Assembly: GCF_012396315.1 (NCBI RefSeq) | Contig: NZ_JAAXPF010000005.1 | Coordinates: 62,001 to 126,000, forward strand | Direction of reading: 5' to 3' | DNA: 64,000 bases | Source of the DNA: Corynebacterium mucifaciens | GTDB taxonomy: Bacteria > Actinomycetota > Actinomycetes > Mycobacteriales > Mycobacteriaceae | Shown: one piece after another, positions 1-9,063 of the stretch | How the letters are laid out: every line of letters begins with the position of its first letter | Position numbering within the stretch: the stretch's first letter is position 1 | Translations under genes and position numbers: made by a program | Notes under the pieces: generated by a model | Databases searched by the model: none | What the model saw: only the letters and a program-made list of their open reading frames with translations | What the model was told of the DNA's origin: nothing

Positions 1-1031
1 CGTGCGTCCACGCTCGCCGTGGACAGCTCGGCGACACCCGCGTCGTGGCGCGAAATCTCGAGTAGGTCGTTGAGCAGGGCTTCGAAGCGGTCCAGCTCGC
101 TGATCATCAGCTCTGACGCCCGCCTCGTCGCCGGCTCCAGGGAATCCTCGTTCGCGGCAATCATGTCCGCGGCCATGCGCACCGTGGTCAGCGGCGTGCG
201 GAGCTCGTGGGAGACATCCGAAGTGAACTGGCGCTGCAGTGAGCCGTACTCCTCCAAGTTGCTGATCTGCTTGCTCAGCGCGTCCGCCATGTCGTTGAAG
301 GACATGGCGAGAACGGCCATCTCGTCCTCACCGTCCACCGGCATGCGCTCGCGGAGGTGTCCCGAGGCGAAGCGTTGCGCGGTCCGCGACGCCGAGCGCA
401 CCGGCGCGACGATCTGCTGCGAGGCCAGCCACGAGATGCCCATCAGAAGGACCACCACAATCACCGCGGCAGAGGCCAAAATGCCGCGCATAAGCGCAAC
501 CGTGGAGGCCTCGCTCTCCATGTTCATGACCAGGTAGAGGCGAAGGTTAGGAATGTCAGAGTTGGTCGGGGTGCCGACAATCAGCGCGTCGTACGCCGAG
601 CCGTCCGGGCGCTCAACCGCGGCGAACTGGTAGGCCACGTTACCGTCCATGACGTAATCGCCCAGCCGCCGGGGGATCTGGTACGCCTCGGGCGATGATG
701 TCACCGAGCCGTTCGCGGCCTCCACCACCAGCACGGGTTCGTAGAAGCTCGCGGAGTCGCCGCTTTCCTGGGCGCGCTGCGTCAACCCGGCGCGCGCAGC
801 GTTCAACCGGGCCTGCAGCGACGCCGACGACCCGGAGTTGGCAAGCTGGTACTCCACGGTGGCTCGAGCCCGCTCGATCTCCACGCTGGCCGTCTCGACC
901 TTCGCCGCGGTAATGCGGTCGGTCACCACCGAGGCGAGCGCCAAGCCGAGCACGGACATCACTACTGCGGAGACAAGCAGCATGGTGCCGACGAAGCGCA
1001 CCTGCAGCCGAGTAGACCAGGCGTGCCGCAC
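1..1031 (-). CDS. mtrB: Sensor histidine kinase MtrB (C-terminal part cut by window start)
   Basis: Membrane sensor kinase that phosphorylates MtrA and controls cell-wall and osmotic functions. Reading the minus strand in the frame that follows the mtrA stop gives an N-terminal membrane helix (around FVGTMLLVSAVVMSVLGLAL), an extracytoplasmic loop, a second membrane helix, a HAMP region and then the histidine box SHELRTPLTTVRM; the catalytic ATPase domain lies outside the window. The start is uncertain: GTG at 1031 is the first usual start codon, but a well-placed GGAGG inside the end of mtrA sits 8 nt before an in-frame CTG at 1059-1061. It lies directly downstream of mtrA and is surely co-transcribed. 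Identity is secure from sequence and position. Confidence 0.9.
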   Translation of the reverse strand, partial: MRHAWSTRLQVRFVGTMLLVSAVVMSVLGLALASVVTDRITAAKVETASVEIERARATVEYQLANSGSSASLQARLNAARAGLTQRAQESGDSASFYEPVLVVEAANGSVTSSPEAYQIPRRLGDYVMDGNVAYQFAAVERPDGSAYDALIVGTPTNSDIPNLRLYLVMNMESEASTVALMRGILASAAVIVVVLLMGISWLASQQIVAPVRSASRTAQRFASGHLRERMPVDGEDEMAVLAMSFNDMADALSKQISNLEEYGSLQRQFTSDVSHELRTPLTTVRMAADMIAANEDSLEPATRRASELMISELDRFEALLNDLLEISRHDAGVAELSTASVDA

Positions 1032-1064
1032 CCGGTCGCGGCCACGACGTATGGCGTCCAGGTG

Positions 1065-1748
1065 TTACACCTCCGCCTTACCGGTCTTGTAGCCCACGCC
1101 ACGGACGGTGAGGATGATCTCCGGGTTCTCCGGGTCGTGCTCGATCTTCGAGCGCAGCCGCTGCACGTGCACGTTGACCAGGCGGGTATCGGACGCGTTG
1201 CGGTAGCCCCACACGGATTCCAGCAGCTCCTCGCGGGAGTGCACCTGGTTGGGCTTGCGTGCCATCTCAACCAGCAGGTCGAACTCCAGCGGAGTCAGTT
1301 GGATTTCCTGGTTGCCGCGCGTGACAGTGTGCTGCGGCACGTCCACCGTCAGATCACCCACTTCAAGCACGTCCGCCGGGGTCTCATCCGTGCGGCGCAG
1401 GCGGGCACGGATGCGGGCAACGAGCTCCTTCGGCTTGAAGGGTTTGGTGATGTAGTCGTCCGCGCCCGATTCCAGGCCTAGCACCACGTCCACGGTGTCC
1501 GTCTTGGCAGTCAGCATGACAATCGGCACGGCGGACTCTTTCCGGATCTCGCGGCAGATGTCGATGCCGTTCATGCCCGGCAGCATCAAGTCCAGCAGGA
1601 TGAGGTCTGGGCCGAAGGAATGGAACGTCTGCACCGCTTCCGCCCCGTCGGTGACAGAACTGGTCTGAAAGCCCTCGGCCTCCAGCACAATGGTCAGCAT
1701 CTCGTTGATCGCCGGATCGTCATCCACCACAAGGATCTTCGGGGCCAT
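1065..1748 (-). CDS. mtrA: Response regulator MtrA
   Basis: OmpR/PhoB-type response regulator, 227 aa. The N-terminal receiver domain has the acidic pocket VVDDD and the phospho-acceptor Asp53 in LLDLMLPG, plus the conserved MLTAK and KPF motifs; the C-terminal winged helix carries LTPLEFDLL and the RLRSKIE-GVGYK signature. The receptor partner is MtrB immediately downstream. A consensus AAGGAGG lies just before the ATG. It follows tmk by 30 nt, so tmk-mtrA-mtrB looks like one transcript. In corynebacteria MtrAB affects peptidoglycan and osmoregulation genes; that role is family knowledge. Confidence 0.97.
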   Translation of the reverse strand: MAPKILVVDDDPAINEMLTIVLEAEGFQTSSVTDGAEAVQTFHSFGPDLILLDLMLPGMNGIDICREIRKESAVPIVMLTAKTDTVDVVLGLESGADDYITKPFKPKELVARIRARLRRTDETPADVLEVGDLTVDVPQHTVTRGNQEIQLTPLEFDLLVEMARKPNQVHSREELLESVWGYRNASDTRLVNVHVQRLRSKIEHDPENPEIILTVRGVGYKTGKAEV

Positions 1749-1778
1749 GGGTCCTCCTTACTGCATGCCACTACCTGG

Positions 1779-2387
1779 CTAGTGCACCAGCTCGCTCATT
1801 GCCTGCATGATAACCGCCGGATCCGACGCGCGGATCCACCGGCTCACCCAGTTCGCCTCCGCCAACTCCGCGTACGCCTCGAACGTGGCAACCTGCAGCG
1901 CCACGTCGCGTTCATAGCGGTCGCGGGTGCGCGACGCGTCGCGCTCCTCACGGGCTGCAGCCCGGTCGCGGGCGACGTCCGGCGGGGTATCCACCAGCAC
2001 CTGCAGGTCCGGCTGGGGCAGCTCGAGCTTGCCGAATTCGAGGTCGTGCACCCACCGCACGGCAGCCGGGTCCCCAGTACGCGCGCGCGTGTAGGCGGCG
2101 TTGGAGGCCACATAGCGGTCCAGAACGATGATCTTGTCGGTGGCGCCGGCGAAGCCGTCGAGAAGCTGTTTCGCCCCATGCCTGTCCAGAGCGAACAGCG
2201 TGGCCATTCCGAACGCGGAATCCGCCAGATCGCCCATCCGGCCGTGCAACGCGTCACTGGCAAGCTGCGCGTGCACGGATTCGTCGTAGCGGGGAAACGC
2301 GAGCGTCTCCGCGCCGAACCGTTCCTTCACGGCCGCAACCAGCGTGTGCTTGCCCGCCCCGTCAATGCCTTCGACTGCAACAATCAT
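1779..2387 (-). CDS. tmk: Thymidylate kinase
   Basis: Phosphorylates dTMP to dTDP with ATP. 202 aa, usual length. The P-loop is at the N-terminus (EGIDGAGKHT, with K-H where most kinases have K-S/T), followed by LDRYVASNAAY, which matches the DRY substrate motif, and a lid region rich in Arg. The start ATG at 2387 is chosen because the P-loop begins six residues later; the open frame extends further upstream only over the neighbouring gene. It starts 4 nt after the stop of the DUF4259-like gene, so the two are probably co-translated. Confidence 0.93.
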   Translation of the reverse strand: MIVAVEGIDGAGKHTLVAAVKERFGAETLAFPRYDESVHAQLASDALHGRMGDLADSAFGMATLFALDRHGAKQLLDGFAGATDKIIVLDRYVASNAAYTRARTGDPAAVRWVHDLEFGKLELPQPDLQVLVDTPPDVARDRAAAREERDASRTRDRYERDVALQVATFEAYAELAEANWVSRWIRASDPAVIMQAMSELVH

Positions 2388-2391
2388 GCGG

Positions 2392-2745
2392 TTACGCCAG
2401 CGCCTCGAGGAACTGCTCCAAGTCAGCGTCCGTGTCAGCCTCCTCGAGCACCGCAGCGGCGGACTCCACGAGCTGCTCGTCCATCTCGTCCGGACGGCGG
2501 CGGATAAACGGGTACGCCTCCGCGATCTCGCCGGCGGAAAACGGCGCACCAGCCCAGATCGCAGCGATGGTCGCCGCAGCCTGGCCGTTGAGCAGGTCGT
2601 CTTCGGTGGGGTCGTCCTGCTTTGCTGCCAGCAGCACGGCGTCGCGGACCGCCTCGAAGATCTCCTCAAAGTCGAGGTCAGCCAGCTCGTCGAGGAAGTC
2701 CGTGTTGGTGTCGACCGTGAAAATCTGCTCGTCCCAAGTACTCAC
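2392..2745 (-). CDS. DUF4259-like acidic protein
   Basis: 117 aa acidic protein of unknown function. It begins V-S-T-W-D and continues with a TDFLDEL segment and a helix ending in IAAIWAGAP, which resembles the DUF4259 family (members typically begin M-G-T-W). GTG at 2745 is preferred over an upstream ATG because a perfect AAGGAGC lies 7 nt before it. It is the first gene of the probable tmk-mtrA-mtrB transcript. In C. glutamicum I recall sahH close to this place; no sahH is present here. Confidence 0.7.
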   Translation of the reverse strand: MSTWDEQIFTVDTNTDFLDELADLDFEEIFEAVRDAVLLAAKQDDPTEDDLLNGQAAATIAAIWAGAPFSAGEIAEAYPFIRRRPDEMDEQLVESAAAVLEEADTDADLEQFLEALA

Positions 2746-2968
2746 TGCGACGCTCCTTCCGTACATGGTGCGCGAGCAAACGCCCGCGCAAAGTGTTGTC
2801 CCCATCTATATACGGCATATCCCCACCCAAGGGCACGACAACGCGCGCCCGGCGGATTCCGCGGGGTTCCGCATTCTCCGATTGCGTGATATAAACGGAG
2901 CTGTAGGCGAAACGTTACCAAGTTGTAATGCAACGCACGTCGGACACGATCTGCGGGAGGAGGGGACT

Positions 2969-3820
2969 GTGGAAGGGACCGCACGCCGCGTAGCCGTGTT
3001 TCTCGGTGCAGGCGTATTGCTGGCAGCCCTCGTCGGAGTCACCGTCTGGGCCACCTCCGCGCCGGGGCAGAACAACCGTGCCGGGTTCACAGCCGAAGCG
3101 GCCGGGACCGCGGAACCGAGCTCGACGTCCGCGTCGCCGGGCGAAACGAAGCCACCCGGGTCCGCCGACCAGGGCAGCGACGACGACTCGCGCACCAGCC
3201 GCCAGCGTGACGGTGAGCCGGGCGACACTCGTGAAGCTGGGCAAACTGTCGCATCCGCGCCGTCGGGCTACAACGCGGCAAGCGACCCCTACCTGCCACC
3301 GCACGCCGTAGTGACGCGGGCGCCGCAATCGGGCCAAACCTCCCGCGTGTACCGGCCGTCCAACATCGTCCCGTCCACGGCCCTGCCCACCGCCGCCCAG
3401 GGAGGCACCCGTCCTACCGCAGAGCCGGCGCCCGCCAACCGACGACCGAGCACGCAGACCACTTCCCCGCAGACGCCGAGCGGCGGGGCCCAGCCCAGCG
3501 CGACCAAGCCGACTGCGCCCGCGACGCCAGCGCCGGAAAGCTCGACAACACAGCCGTCCGAGGCGGAGGAGCCGGTCCTTCCTTCCGCTCCGGATCCGGG
3601 AGCCGAGCCCGTGCCGGACGCCACGCAGGAAGCACACCAGGATGGGGCCAACTCCCCCGCAGCACCTCAGGCGCCGTCCGCCCTCCCCGCTGAGCAGCCA
3701 ACCACCTCAGCACCGGCGCGCGTGGCCGGTAAGGAAGACGTCGCCGGTTACCCGCGCGAAACGCAGGCTGCGACAGCCCGCGACGTCATCGATGGCTTCA
3801 TCGGCGCGGTGACGCAGTAG
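2969..3820 (+). CDS. Membrane-anchored Pro/Ala/Thr-rich extracellular protein
   Basis: 283 aa, no family recognised. A short basic N-terminus (TARR) is followed by one hydrophobic helix at about residues 8-30 (VAVFLGAGVLLAALVGVTVW), then about 240 residues of low-complexity Pro, Ala, Thr, Ser and Glu with no globular signature, ending in a short helical segment (ATARDVIDGFIGAV). This is the architecture of a wall-spanning stalk or a secreted protein held by an uncleaved anchor. GTG at 2969 is chosen because GGGAGGAGG precedes it by 6 nt and the helix starts directly after. Divergent from the DUF4259-like gene across a 223-bp gap. Confidence 0.7.
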   Translation: MEGTARRVAVFLGAGVLLAALVGVTVWATSAPGQNNRAGFTAEAAGTAEPSSTSASPGETKPPGSADQGSDDDSRTSRQRDGEPGDTREAGQTVASAPSGYNAASDPYLPPHAVVTRAPQSGQTSRVYRPSNIVPSTALPTAAQGGTRPTAEPAPANRRPSTQTTSPQTPSGGAQPSATKPTAPATPAPESSTTQPSEAEEPVLPSAPDPGAEPVPDATQEAHQDGANSPAAPQAPSALPAEQPTTSAPARVAGKEDVAGYPRETQAATARDVIDGFIGAVTQ

Positions 3821-3824
3821 CCGG

Positions 3825-5003
3825 CTACACCGTCGCCACGAAGACTTGGGCGTTCTCGGAGGCGGTGAGGCGTACTGCACCGTTGCTCGCGGGTACCCAG
3901 GCGGCGTTTCCCTGGGTGAGGGCGAATCCCCCATCCACGACCTGCCCAGCGGTGCATAGCACGATCGCCGGGCCGTCCTTATCAATAGTGAGCGTCTCAC
4001 CGCTGGCGAGCTCGTGCATGCTCACCGCGAAATTGTCCACCGGCATCTGGAACTCAACACGGCCGCCGCGCGCAGCGTGTTCGGCCCGCGGGTTCTCAAG
4101 CGTCGTGAAATCCAGCACGCGCACGAGCTCTGGCACGTCAACGTGCTTGGTGGTCAAGCCGCCCCGCAGGACGTTGTCGGAGCTCGCCATGACCTCCACC
4201 CCGAGGCCCGACAGGTAGGCGTGGAGTTGGCCCGCACGCAGGAACGCGGCTTCCCCCGGCGCGAGTGTGACCAGGTTGAGCAGTAGCGCGGCCAAGACTC
4301 CAACGTCGCCCGGGTACGCCTCGTTGAGCTCGAGGTAGAGCGCTGCGGCCTCTACCATCCATTCCGGGTGCTCCCCCTGTGCGACGAGCGCGCGGGCCGA
4401 GCCCTCAACCGCCTCGATCAGTCCCACCCGGGACTGCACTGGCAGCGAGATCAGGGTGGTAAACAGCGCGCGAAGGTCGCCGTCGCTGTCCGTGGGCAAC
4501 AACGCGGCGTAACGGTCGAGTTCCGGGCAGGCGAGCGCCCGAAAATACGCAGCCGTGTCAGCCACCGGGCGGAAGCCGGCAAGCGCGCGAAACGGGGTGA
4601 GAGCGACAATCAGCTCCGGCTTCGGGTTCGGGTCCTTGTAGTTCCGGTCCGGGCTATTTAGCGCGATCCCCTGCGCGTTCTCCCGGTCGAAACCCTCTTC
4701 CGCCTGCTCGCGCGACGGGTGCGCCTGGATACTCAAGGGCGCGTCCGCGGCGAGGAGTTTGACCAAAAACGGCAGCTGATCACCGTACGCGGCGTGCACA
4801 CGGGAGCCGAGCGCCGCGGCCGGATCTGCGGCGATGATCTCGTCCAAGCCGGTACCGCCCACCGTCGCCGGGGCCGCGGGGTGCGCACCGAACCACAGCT
4901 CCGCCTGCGGCTGCGGGCTCGGCGAGGGCTCGCCGCGAAGGTCTGCGAGCAACGTGTGCGAGCCCCAAGCGTAGGGGCGCAGAGCTCCTTCGAGGTGCTC
5001 CAT
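3825..5003 (-). CDS. manA: Mannose-6-phosphate isomerase, class I
   Basis: Interconverts fructose-6-phosphate and mannose-6-phosphate, the entry to GDP-mannose. 392 aa cupin enzyme. Class I signature: AELWFGAHP, then PLSIQAHPS with the metal-binding Gln and His, then the PKPELIVAL segment. The start at 5003 has AAGGAG 4 nt upstream. It follows the SIS-domain gene by 13 nt and lies downstream of manB, so isomerase, SIS protein and mannomutase form one functional block, as in mycobacteria (Rv3255c-Rv3257c). Confidence 0.95.
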   Translation of the reverse strand: MEHLEGALRPYAWGSHTLLADLRGEPSPSPQPQAELWFGAHPAAPATVGGTGLDEIIAADPAAALGSRVHAAYGDQLPFLVKLLAADAPLSIQAHPSREQAEEGFDRENAQGIALNSPDRNYKDPNPKPELIVALTPFRALAGFRPVADTAAYFRALACPELDRYAALLPTDSDGDLRALFTTLISLPVQSRVGLIEAVEGSARALVAQGEHPEWMVEAAALYLELNEAYPGDVGVLAALLLNLVTLAPGEAAFLRAGQLHAYLSGLGVEVMASSDNVLRGGLTTKHVDVPELVRVLDFTTLENPRAEHAARGGRVEFQMPVDNFAVSMHELASGETLTIDKDGPAIVLCTAGQVVDGGFALTQGNAAWVPASNGAVRLTASENAQVFVATV

Positions 5004-5016
5004 GACTCTCCTTCTA

Positions 5017-6030
5017 CTACTCGGCGGCGGTGTCGGCTGCGTCGGCCGTATCGGCCGTGTCGGCGGAAAGCGCCGTCGCAGCGTACGCCCGGGCCACCAG
5101 ACGGGCCGCGCGAGCAGCGACGTCGGTGGAGTCCGTCTCCACGGCCTCTACCCGGCTACCTGCCGAAGCCACCGGATCGGCGACCTCGCAGGACCAAACA
5201 ACGGTTGTCAAACCTACCAGTTCCGAGGGTCCGTCAATGTAGGGGTCGTAAAAGATGTCGTCTGTGGCCGGCGCCGGATGAGCCAGTTGAGCACGCTCGA
5301 CGGCACCCGGCAGCTCGGCAGCATCCACCGCCGCGGACGGGATGCCGTTTACCGACCACAGCGCCGCCGCCAGTCCCGCGACAGCGCTGCCCGCGCGACC
5401 GATACCGGTGTGCAACACTCGGCCGCCGTCGGCGTGGCCACACAGCGTACGTGCCGGGTTGACTGCGGCGTCGCGGTGCGGGGATGCGGCCTCCAGCTCC
5501 ACGTCCACCTCCGACGCGATGGCGTCGAAGCGTTCTGCGACTTCTGCTGCGGGACGGCGCAACACCGCCAGCACAGCGCCGACAACGGCGCAGGTGCGAA
5601 GGGCGGACGTGCCCGCCACGGCGGGCAGCGCGGGGATCACGGTGGTGGCCTGTGGTGCGTCGTCAAGCAACGGCCCCTGCGCCGGTCCTGCGAGGATCGT
5701 CTCCGCGCCGCGGTCGGAGGCCGTGATCAGCGCGCGCAGGTCCTCGTCGCGTCCTGCGTTGTCGCCCACGACCACAACGACATCGAGCGGGCCGACATAG
5801 GCGGGAAGGACATCGGCAACGACCACCGGCACCTCGAGCGGGCCGGCGAAGGCGCAGAGCGCACGCGCTGCAGCTGCGGCAATCGAGTCCGTAGCCAGCA
5901 CGACCACGCTGCGCGGCTGCAGGCCTGTCAGCGCGGCCAGCGACTCTGCCGCCTGGCCTACCGCGCGGATCTGGGCGCCTTCGTGCGCGACGTCGAAAAA
6001 GAGGGCCTCTTCCCTGGAAATTCCGCTCAT
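5017..6030 (-). CDS. SIS-domain protein, TobH-like
   Basis: 337 aa, related to the TobH/phosphosugar isomerase-like proteins that sit between manA and manB in actinobacteria. The N-terminal region has alternating Rossmann-like strands (SVVVLATD, DVVVVVGDN), as expected for SIS folds. The C-terminus ends in a run of Ala-Asp-Thr repeats of unknown meaning. Whether it is catalytic is unknown; a sugar-phosphate role is inferred from context. A TAGGCT hexamer at 6039-6044 ends 8 nt before the ATG, so the message is probably leaderless even though it also follows manB by only 25 nt. Confidence 0.8.
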   Translation of the reverse strand: MSGISREEALFFDVAHEGAQIRAVGQAAESLAALTGLQPRSVVVLATDSIAAAAARALCAFAGPLEVPVVVADVLPAYVGPLDVVVVVGDNAGRDEDLRALITASDRGAETILAGPAQGPLLDDAPQATTVIPALPAVAGTSALRTCAVVGAVLAVLRRPAAEVAERFDAIASEVDVELEAASPHRDAAVNPARTLCGHADGGRVLHTGIGRAGSAVAGLAAALWSVNGIPSAAVDAAELPGAVERAQLAHPAPATDDIFYDPYIDGPSELVGLTTVVWSCEVADPVASAGSRVEAVETDSTDVAARAARLVARAYAATALSADTADTADAADTAAE

Positions 6031-6055
6031 ACAGCGCGAGCCTACGCGCGGTGCC

Positions 6056-7435
6056 TTAGGCGCGGATGATGCCGAGGATTTCCTCTGTCAGGGCGTCGAC
6101 CTCTTCGCGCGTGGGCGCCTCTGCGTTGAGCCGCAGCAGGGGCTCGGTATTGGAGGCGCGCACGTTGAACCACGCTTTCGAGTTCCGCAGCTGGACAGTG
6201 ACGCCATCGAGGGTGTCCACGGAGTCGGCCCGGTCGCGGAACGCATCCACCACACGCTGGGTCGCCGCAGCTTGGTCGGCCACCTCGGAGTTAATCTCTC
6301 CGGAGGCAGCGTAGCGGTCGTAGGCGGCCATCATCTCGCTCAGCGGCGCGTCTTGCTCCGCCAACGCGGCGAGCACGTGCAGCGCAGCCACAAGGCCGGA
6401 GTCCGCGTTGAAAAACTCTGCGAAGTAGTAGTGCGCGGAGTGCTCCCCGCCGAACAACGCGGAATGCTCCGCCATCTGCGCCTTGATGTACGAGTGGCCC
6501 ACGCGCGTGCGGACAGCCTTGCCGCCCTGCTCCTCAATGACTTCCGGCACGGTGCGCGAGGTGATCAAGTTGTGGATGACGGTCGCACCCGGGTTGTCCG
6601 CGAGCACGCGGGAGGCAATCAGCGCGGTGATGGCGGACGGGGAAACGGCGTCGCCTCGCTCATCCACCACGAAGCAGCGGTCCGCGTCGCCGTCGAATGC
6701 CAAGCCGATGTCCGCGCCTTGCTCGACGGTGAAGCGTTGCAGGTCCACCAGGTTCTTCGGGTCCAGCGGGTTCGCTTCGTGGTTGGGGAAGGTCCCGTCG
6801 AGCTCGAAGTACAACGGGCGGATGTCCACGTTGCTCAACTCGCCGAGCACCGCCGGCACGGTCATGCCGGCCATGCCGTTCGCGGCATCCACCGCTACTA
6901 CGAGCTTGCGGCGCGTCGGAACCGGTACCAGCTCGCGCAGGTAGGTGGCGTATTCGCCGAGGGCGTCGTGCTTCTCGACGACCCCAGGTTCCCCCGCGTA
7001 CTCCGGCACCCCTTCGACGAGCATGCGGGCGATGTCGCTCAGGCCTGTGTCCGTGGACACTGGGGCGGCGCCCGCGCGGCAGAGCTTAATGCCGTTGTAC
7101 TTCGCCGGGTTGTGGGAGGCGGTGAACATCGCGCCTGCGCAGCGCCGGGTCCCGGCGACAAAGTAGAGCTCGTCGGTGGACGTCAGCCCCAGAAGCGTCA
7201 CATTCACGCCTTGGCTAGCAGCACCTTCGGCGAACGCTTTGGACAACGCCGGGGACGACGGGCGCATGTCGTGGCCGACTGCGATGCGGTCTTCCCCCTC
7301 GCCGCGCAGGATGCTGGCGAAGGCCGCTCCGGCGGTGCGGACAAAGTCTTCGTCGATGGTCTCCCCCACGACGCCGCGGATGTCGTACGCCTTAATAACG
7401 CTCTTCAGCGTGTCCGTTGTGTGCTCAATAGCCAT
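6056..7435 (-). CDS. manB: Phosphomannomutase/phosphoglucomutase
   Basis: Converts mannose-6-phosphate to mannose-1-phosphate. 459 aa, typical alpha-D-phosphohexomutase. Visible motifs: YDIRG near the N-terminus, the active-site serine loop TASHNP, the metal-binding loop DGDADR, and the sugar-specificity motif GGEHSAH. ATG at 7435 is preferred over the one at 7444 because a TAAGAT -10 hexamer (7443-7448) overlaps the upstream ATG and ends 7 nt before the chosen one, as in a leaderless transcript. Works with ManA and ManC, both in this window, to make GDP-mannose for lipoglycans. Confidence 0.95.
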   Translation of the reverse strand: MAIEHTTDTLKSVIKAYDIRGVVGETIDEDFVRTAGAAFASILRGEGEDRIAVGHDMRPSSPALSKAFAEGAASQGVNVTLLGLTSTDELYFVAGTRRCAGAMFTASHNPAKYNGIKLCRAGAAPVSTDTGLSDIARMLVEGVPEYAGEPGVVEKHDALGEYATYLRELVPVPTRRKLVVAVDAANGMAGMTVPAVLGELSNVDIRPLYFELDGTFPNHEANPLDPKNLVDLQRFTVEQGADIGLAFDGDADRCFVVDERGDAVSPSAITALIASRVLADNPGATVIHNLITSRTVPEVIEEQGGKAVRTRVGHSYIKAQMAEHSALFGGEHSAHYYFAEFFNADSGLVAALHVLAALAEQDAPLSEMMAAYDRYAASGEINSEVADQAAATQRVVDAFRDRADSVDTLDGVTVQLRNSKAWFNVRASNTEPLLRLNAEAPTREEVDALTEEILGIIRA

Positions 7436-7480
7436 GCGCGCCATCTTATCCCGCCCCTTCGACGCGCCTGGTGCCCCGCC

Positions 7481-7957
7481 CTAGTCTTCACTCTCCGGGT
7501 CAGGGACGACGCGCAGGTGGGAGCGGCGGGCAGCTTTGTGCGCCGCGATCTGCTCCTCCACGCGCTTAGTGCGGTGCACCGGGTGGTTGGAGGTGTCCGG
7601 GTTGTTGAAGTCCTTGTCCGCGGAATACTCGATCGGGTCCTGTCCGCTTTCCACCAACCCGGTGGTCACTCGCCCCGCCTCGCGCACCGCCTCCGCGAGC
7701 GCGGTGATGTCCGTGGTGTCGTCGTCCGCGGTGTCCGCGTCGTCACCATCAAGCTCGACATGCTCCACGCGCACCAGCTCCCACCCCACTGGAGCGGTGA
7801 TATGCGCGGAATGGCGCTCGCACAGATCCCACGCGTGAGGGTCCGGGGCGGGTGCGAGCGGGCCGACTACTGCCGTCGAGTCCGCGTACGCGTAAATCAG
7901 CGTCGCCACGGCGGGCCGGCCGCACCCTGGGCGGCAACAACGACGGTAAACATTCAC
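7481..7957 (-). CDS. DUF3499 family protein
   Basis: 158 aa actinobacterial protein of unknown function, normally found between manB and whiB2. It begins V-N-V-Y-R-R-C-C-R-P-G-C, and the N-terminal cysteines together with the later DLCERHSAH suggest a small zinc-binding module; the C-terminal half is acidic and then basic. GTG at 7957 is chosen because TAGACT (7965-7970) ends 7 nt upstream; an ATG at 7978 is the alternative but has no ribosome-binding site. Confidence 0.8.
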   Translation of the reverse strand: MNVYRRCCRPGCGRPAVATLIYAYADSTAVVGPLAPAPDPHAWDLCERHSAHITAPVGWELVRVEHVELDGDDADTADDDTTDITALAEAVREAGRVTTGLVESGQDPIEYSADKDFNNPDTSNHPVHRTKRVEEQIAAHKAARRSHLRVVPDPESED

Positions 7958-8050
7958 GGCGCCAAGTCTAAACCCCATGTTGAGATTTCGGCAGTGCGAC
8001 GCGGCGCGCCCACGCCACCCCCGGGCGCACGGGCAATAGGCTTGCCTCTC

Positions 8051-8524
8051 ATGACATCGACCGGCCCCTCGCATGTTCAACCGGCCCGCAACCGGCACGG
8101 CAGAGGAGTGCGTGGGCCTGTCTTACCGGTGGGCGTGCCGCGCTACCGCACGCGCACGGACGCCTTTGACCAGCTGGTCCTCGACGCGTACGCGCCACTG
8201 CACAACCAATTTTTCAACGAGCTTGCCGGGGTCGACTTGGCGGTGGACACGGTGCCCCGCATGCGGCTCAGCCCAGACATGACAGTCCTGCCGGACGAAA
8301 TCATCGCCGATGGCCCGGTGCCCCTGGGGAGGGTGCTTCAAGCTGGCGTAGACAAGCGGGGCAACCCGACGCGTGCGCGCCTTGTGGTGTTCCGCATGCC
8401 CATCGAGCACCGCAGTGCACACACGCAAGAGCGGTCAGAACTCATCACATGGGTTCTGACCGCTCTGGTGGCGAACTACCTCAACCTCGACCCGCGGACG
8501 ATCGATCCAGACTTTCCCTGGTAG
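8051..8524 (+). CDS. Zincin-like metallopeptidase-family protein lacking HExxH
   Basis: 157 aa, matches the small actinobacterial family annotated as metallopeptidase (DUF1025/zincin-like), homologue of Rv3259. In bacterial relatives the C-terminal helix carries HExxH; here the equivalent helix reads VLTALVANYLNLDP and has no histidine pair, so peptidase activity is doubtful. A TAGGCT hexamer at 8037-8042 ends 8 nt before the ATG, suggesting a leaderless mRNA. It is convergent with whiB2, ending about 20 nt from it. Confidence 0.75.
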   Translation: MTSTGPSHVQPARNRHGRGVRGPVLPVGVPRYRTRTDAFDQLVLDAYAPLHNQFFNELAGVDLAVDTVPRMRLSPDMTVLPDEIIADGPVPLGRVLQAGVDKRGNPTRARLVVFRMPIEHRSAHTQERSELITWVLTALVANYLNLDPRTIDPDFPW

Positions 8525-8544
8525 GCCGCGCCGAGTCTGGCCGG

Positions 8545-8841
8545 TTAGCCGAGCTGCTTTTTCAGGCGGCGGCGCTCCCGGTCCGAAAGCCCACCCCAGA
8601 TGCCGAAGCGCTCGTCGTGCTCGAGCGCGTACTCCAGGCACTCGTCTCGGACCGCGCAGGCTTGGCAGATCCGCTTGGCCTCGCGGGTGGAACCGCCCTT
8701 CTCCGGGAAAAACGCTTCCGGGTCGGTTTGGGCGCACAGCGCCTGGTCCTGCCACTCCTGCTCGACGGCGCCGAACAACTCGTCGAGGGTCATCCCTCCT
8801 GCGGCTGCGCCACGGAGGATGGCGTCTGCCTGGTTCTCCAC
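8545..8841 (-). CDS. whiB2: WhiB2-type iron-sulfur regulator (WhcD in corynebacteria)
   Basis: 98 aa transcription factor with a [4Fe-4S] cluster. The four ligand cysteines are visible at residues 36, 59, 62 and 68 (C-Xn-CxxC-x5-C), followed by the G-I-W-G-G turn and a basic C-terminal tail that binds DNA. GTG at 8841 has AAGGAAGG 7 nt upstream and is preferred over the longer frame. WhiB2/WhmD acts in septation in mycobacteria and streptomycetes, and WhcD in C. glutamicum cell division; that is family knowledge. A 14-bp palindrome lies 222 bp upstream. Confidence 0.92.
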   Translation of the reverse strand: MENQADAILRGAAAGGMTLDELFGAVEQEWQDQALCAQTDPEAFFPEKGGSTREAKRICQACAVRDECLEYALEHDERFGIWGGLSDRERRRLKKQLG

Positions 8842-9063
8842 GCCATCACCTTCCTTAGTTGCTTGTCGGACGTAAAAGAGTGGTGCCCGCATTTCCCGTC
8901 GAGCGGGCACTGCGGATGACACTGCTGTGATTACACACTGCAGCACTAAATAGCCGCAACCAGAATTTCCCACTCACGGGAACGCGCACCGCATTTCCCA
9001 CGTCGCTCGTCACACGAGCCACATCTGTCACATGACCGCGCCGTTGGGGGTAAAGAGAGGGGG

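Noticed and set aside
6272..8524. A 750-codon plus-strand frame across manB and DUF3499
   Set aside because: Only the last 157 codons from 8051 are real (zincin-like protein); the rest is antisense to manB and DUF3499.
8842..8973. N-terminal extension of WhiB2 upstream of 8841
   Set aside because: The extension has no family similarity, while GTG at 8841 has a strong ribosome-binding site.
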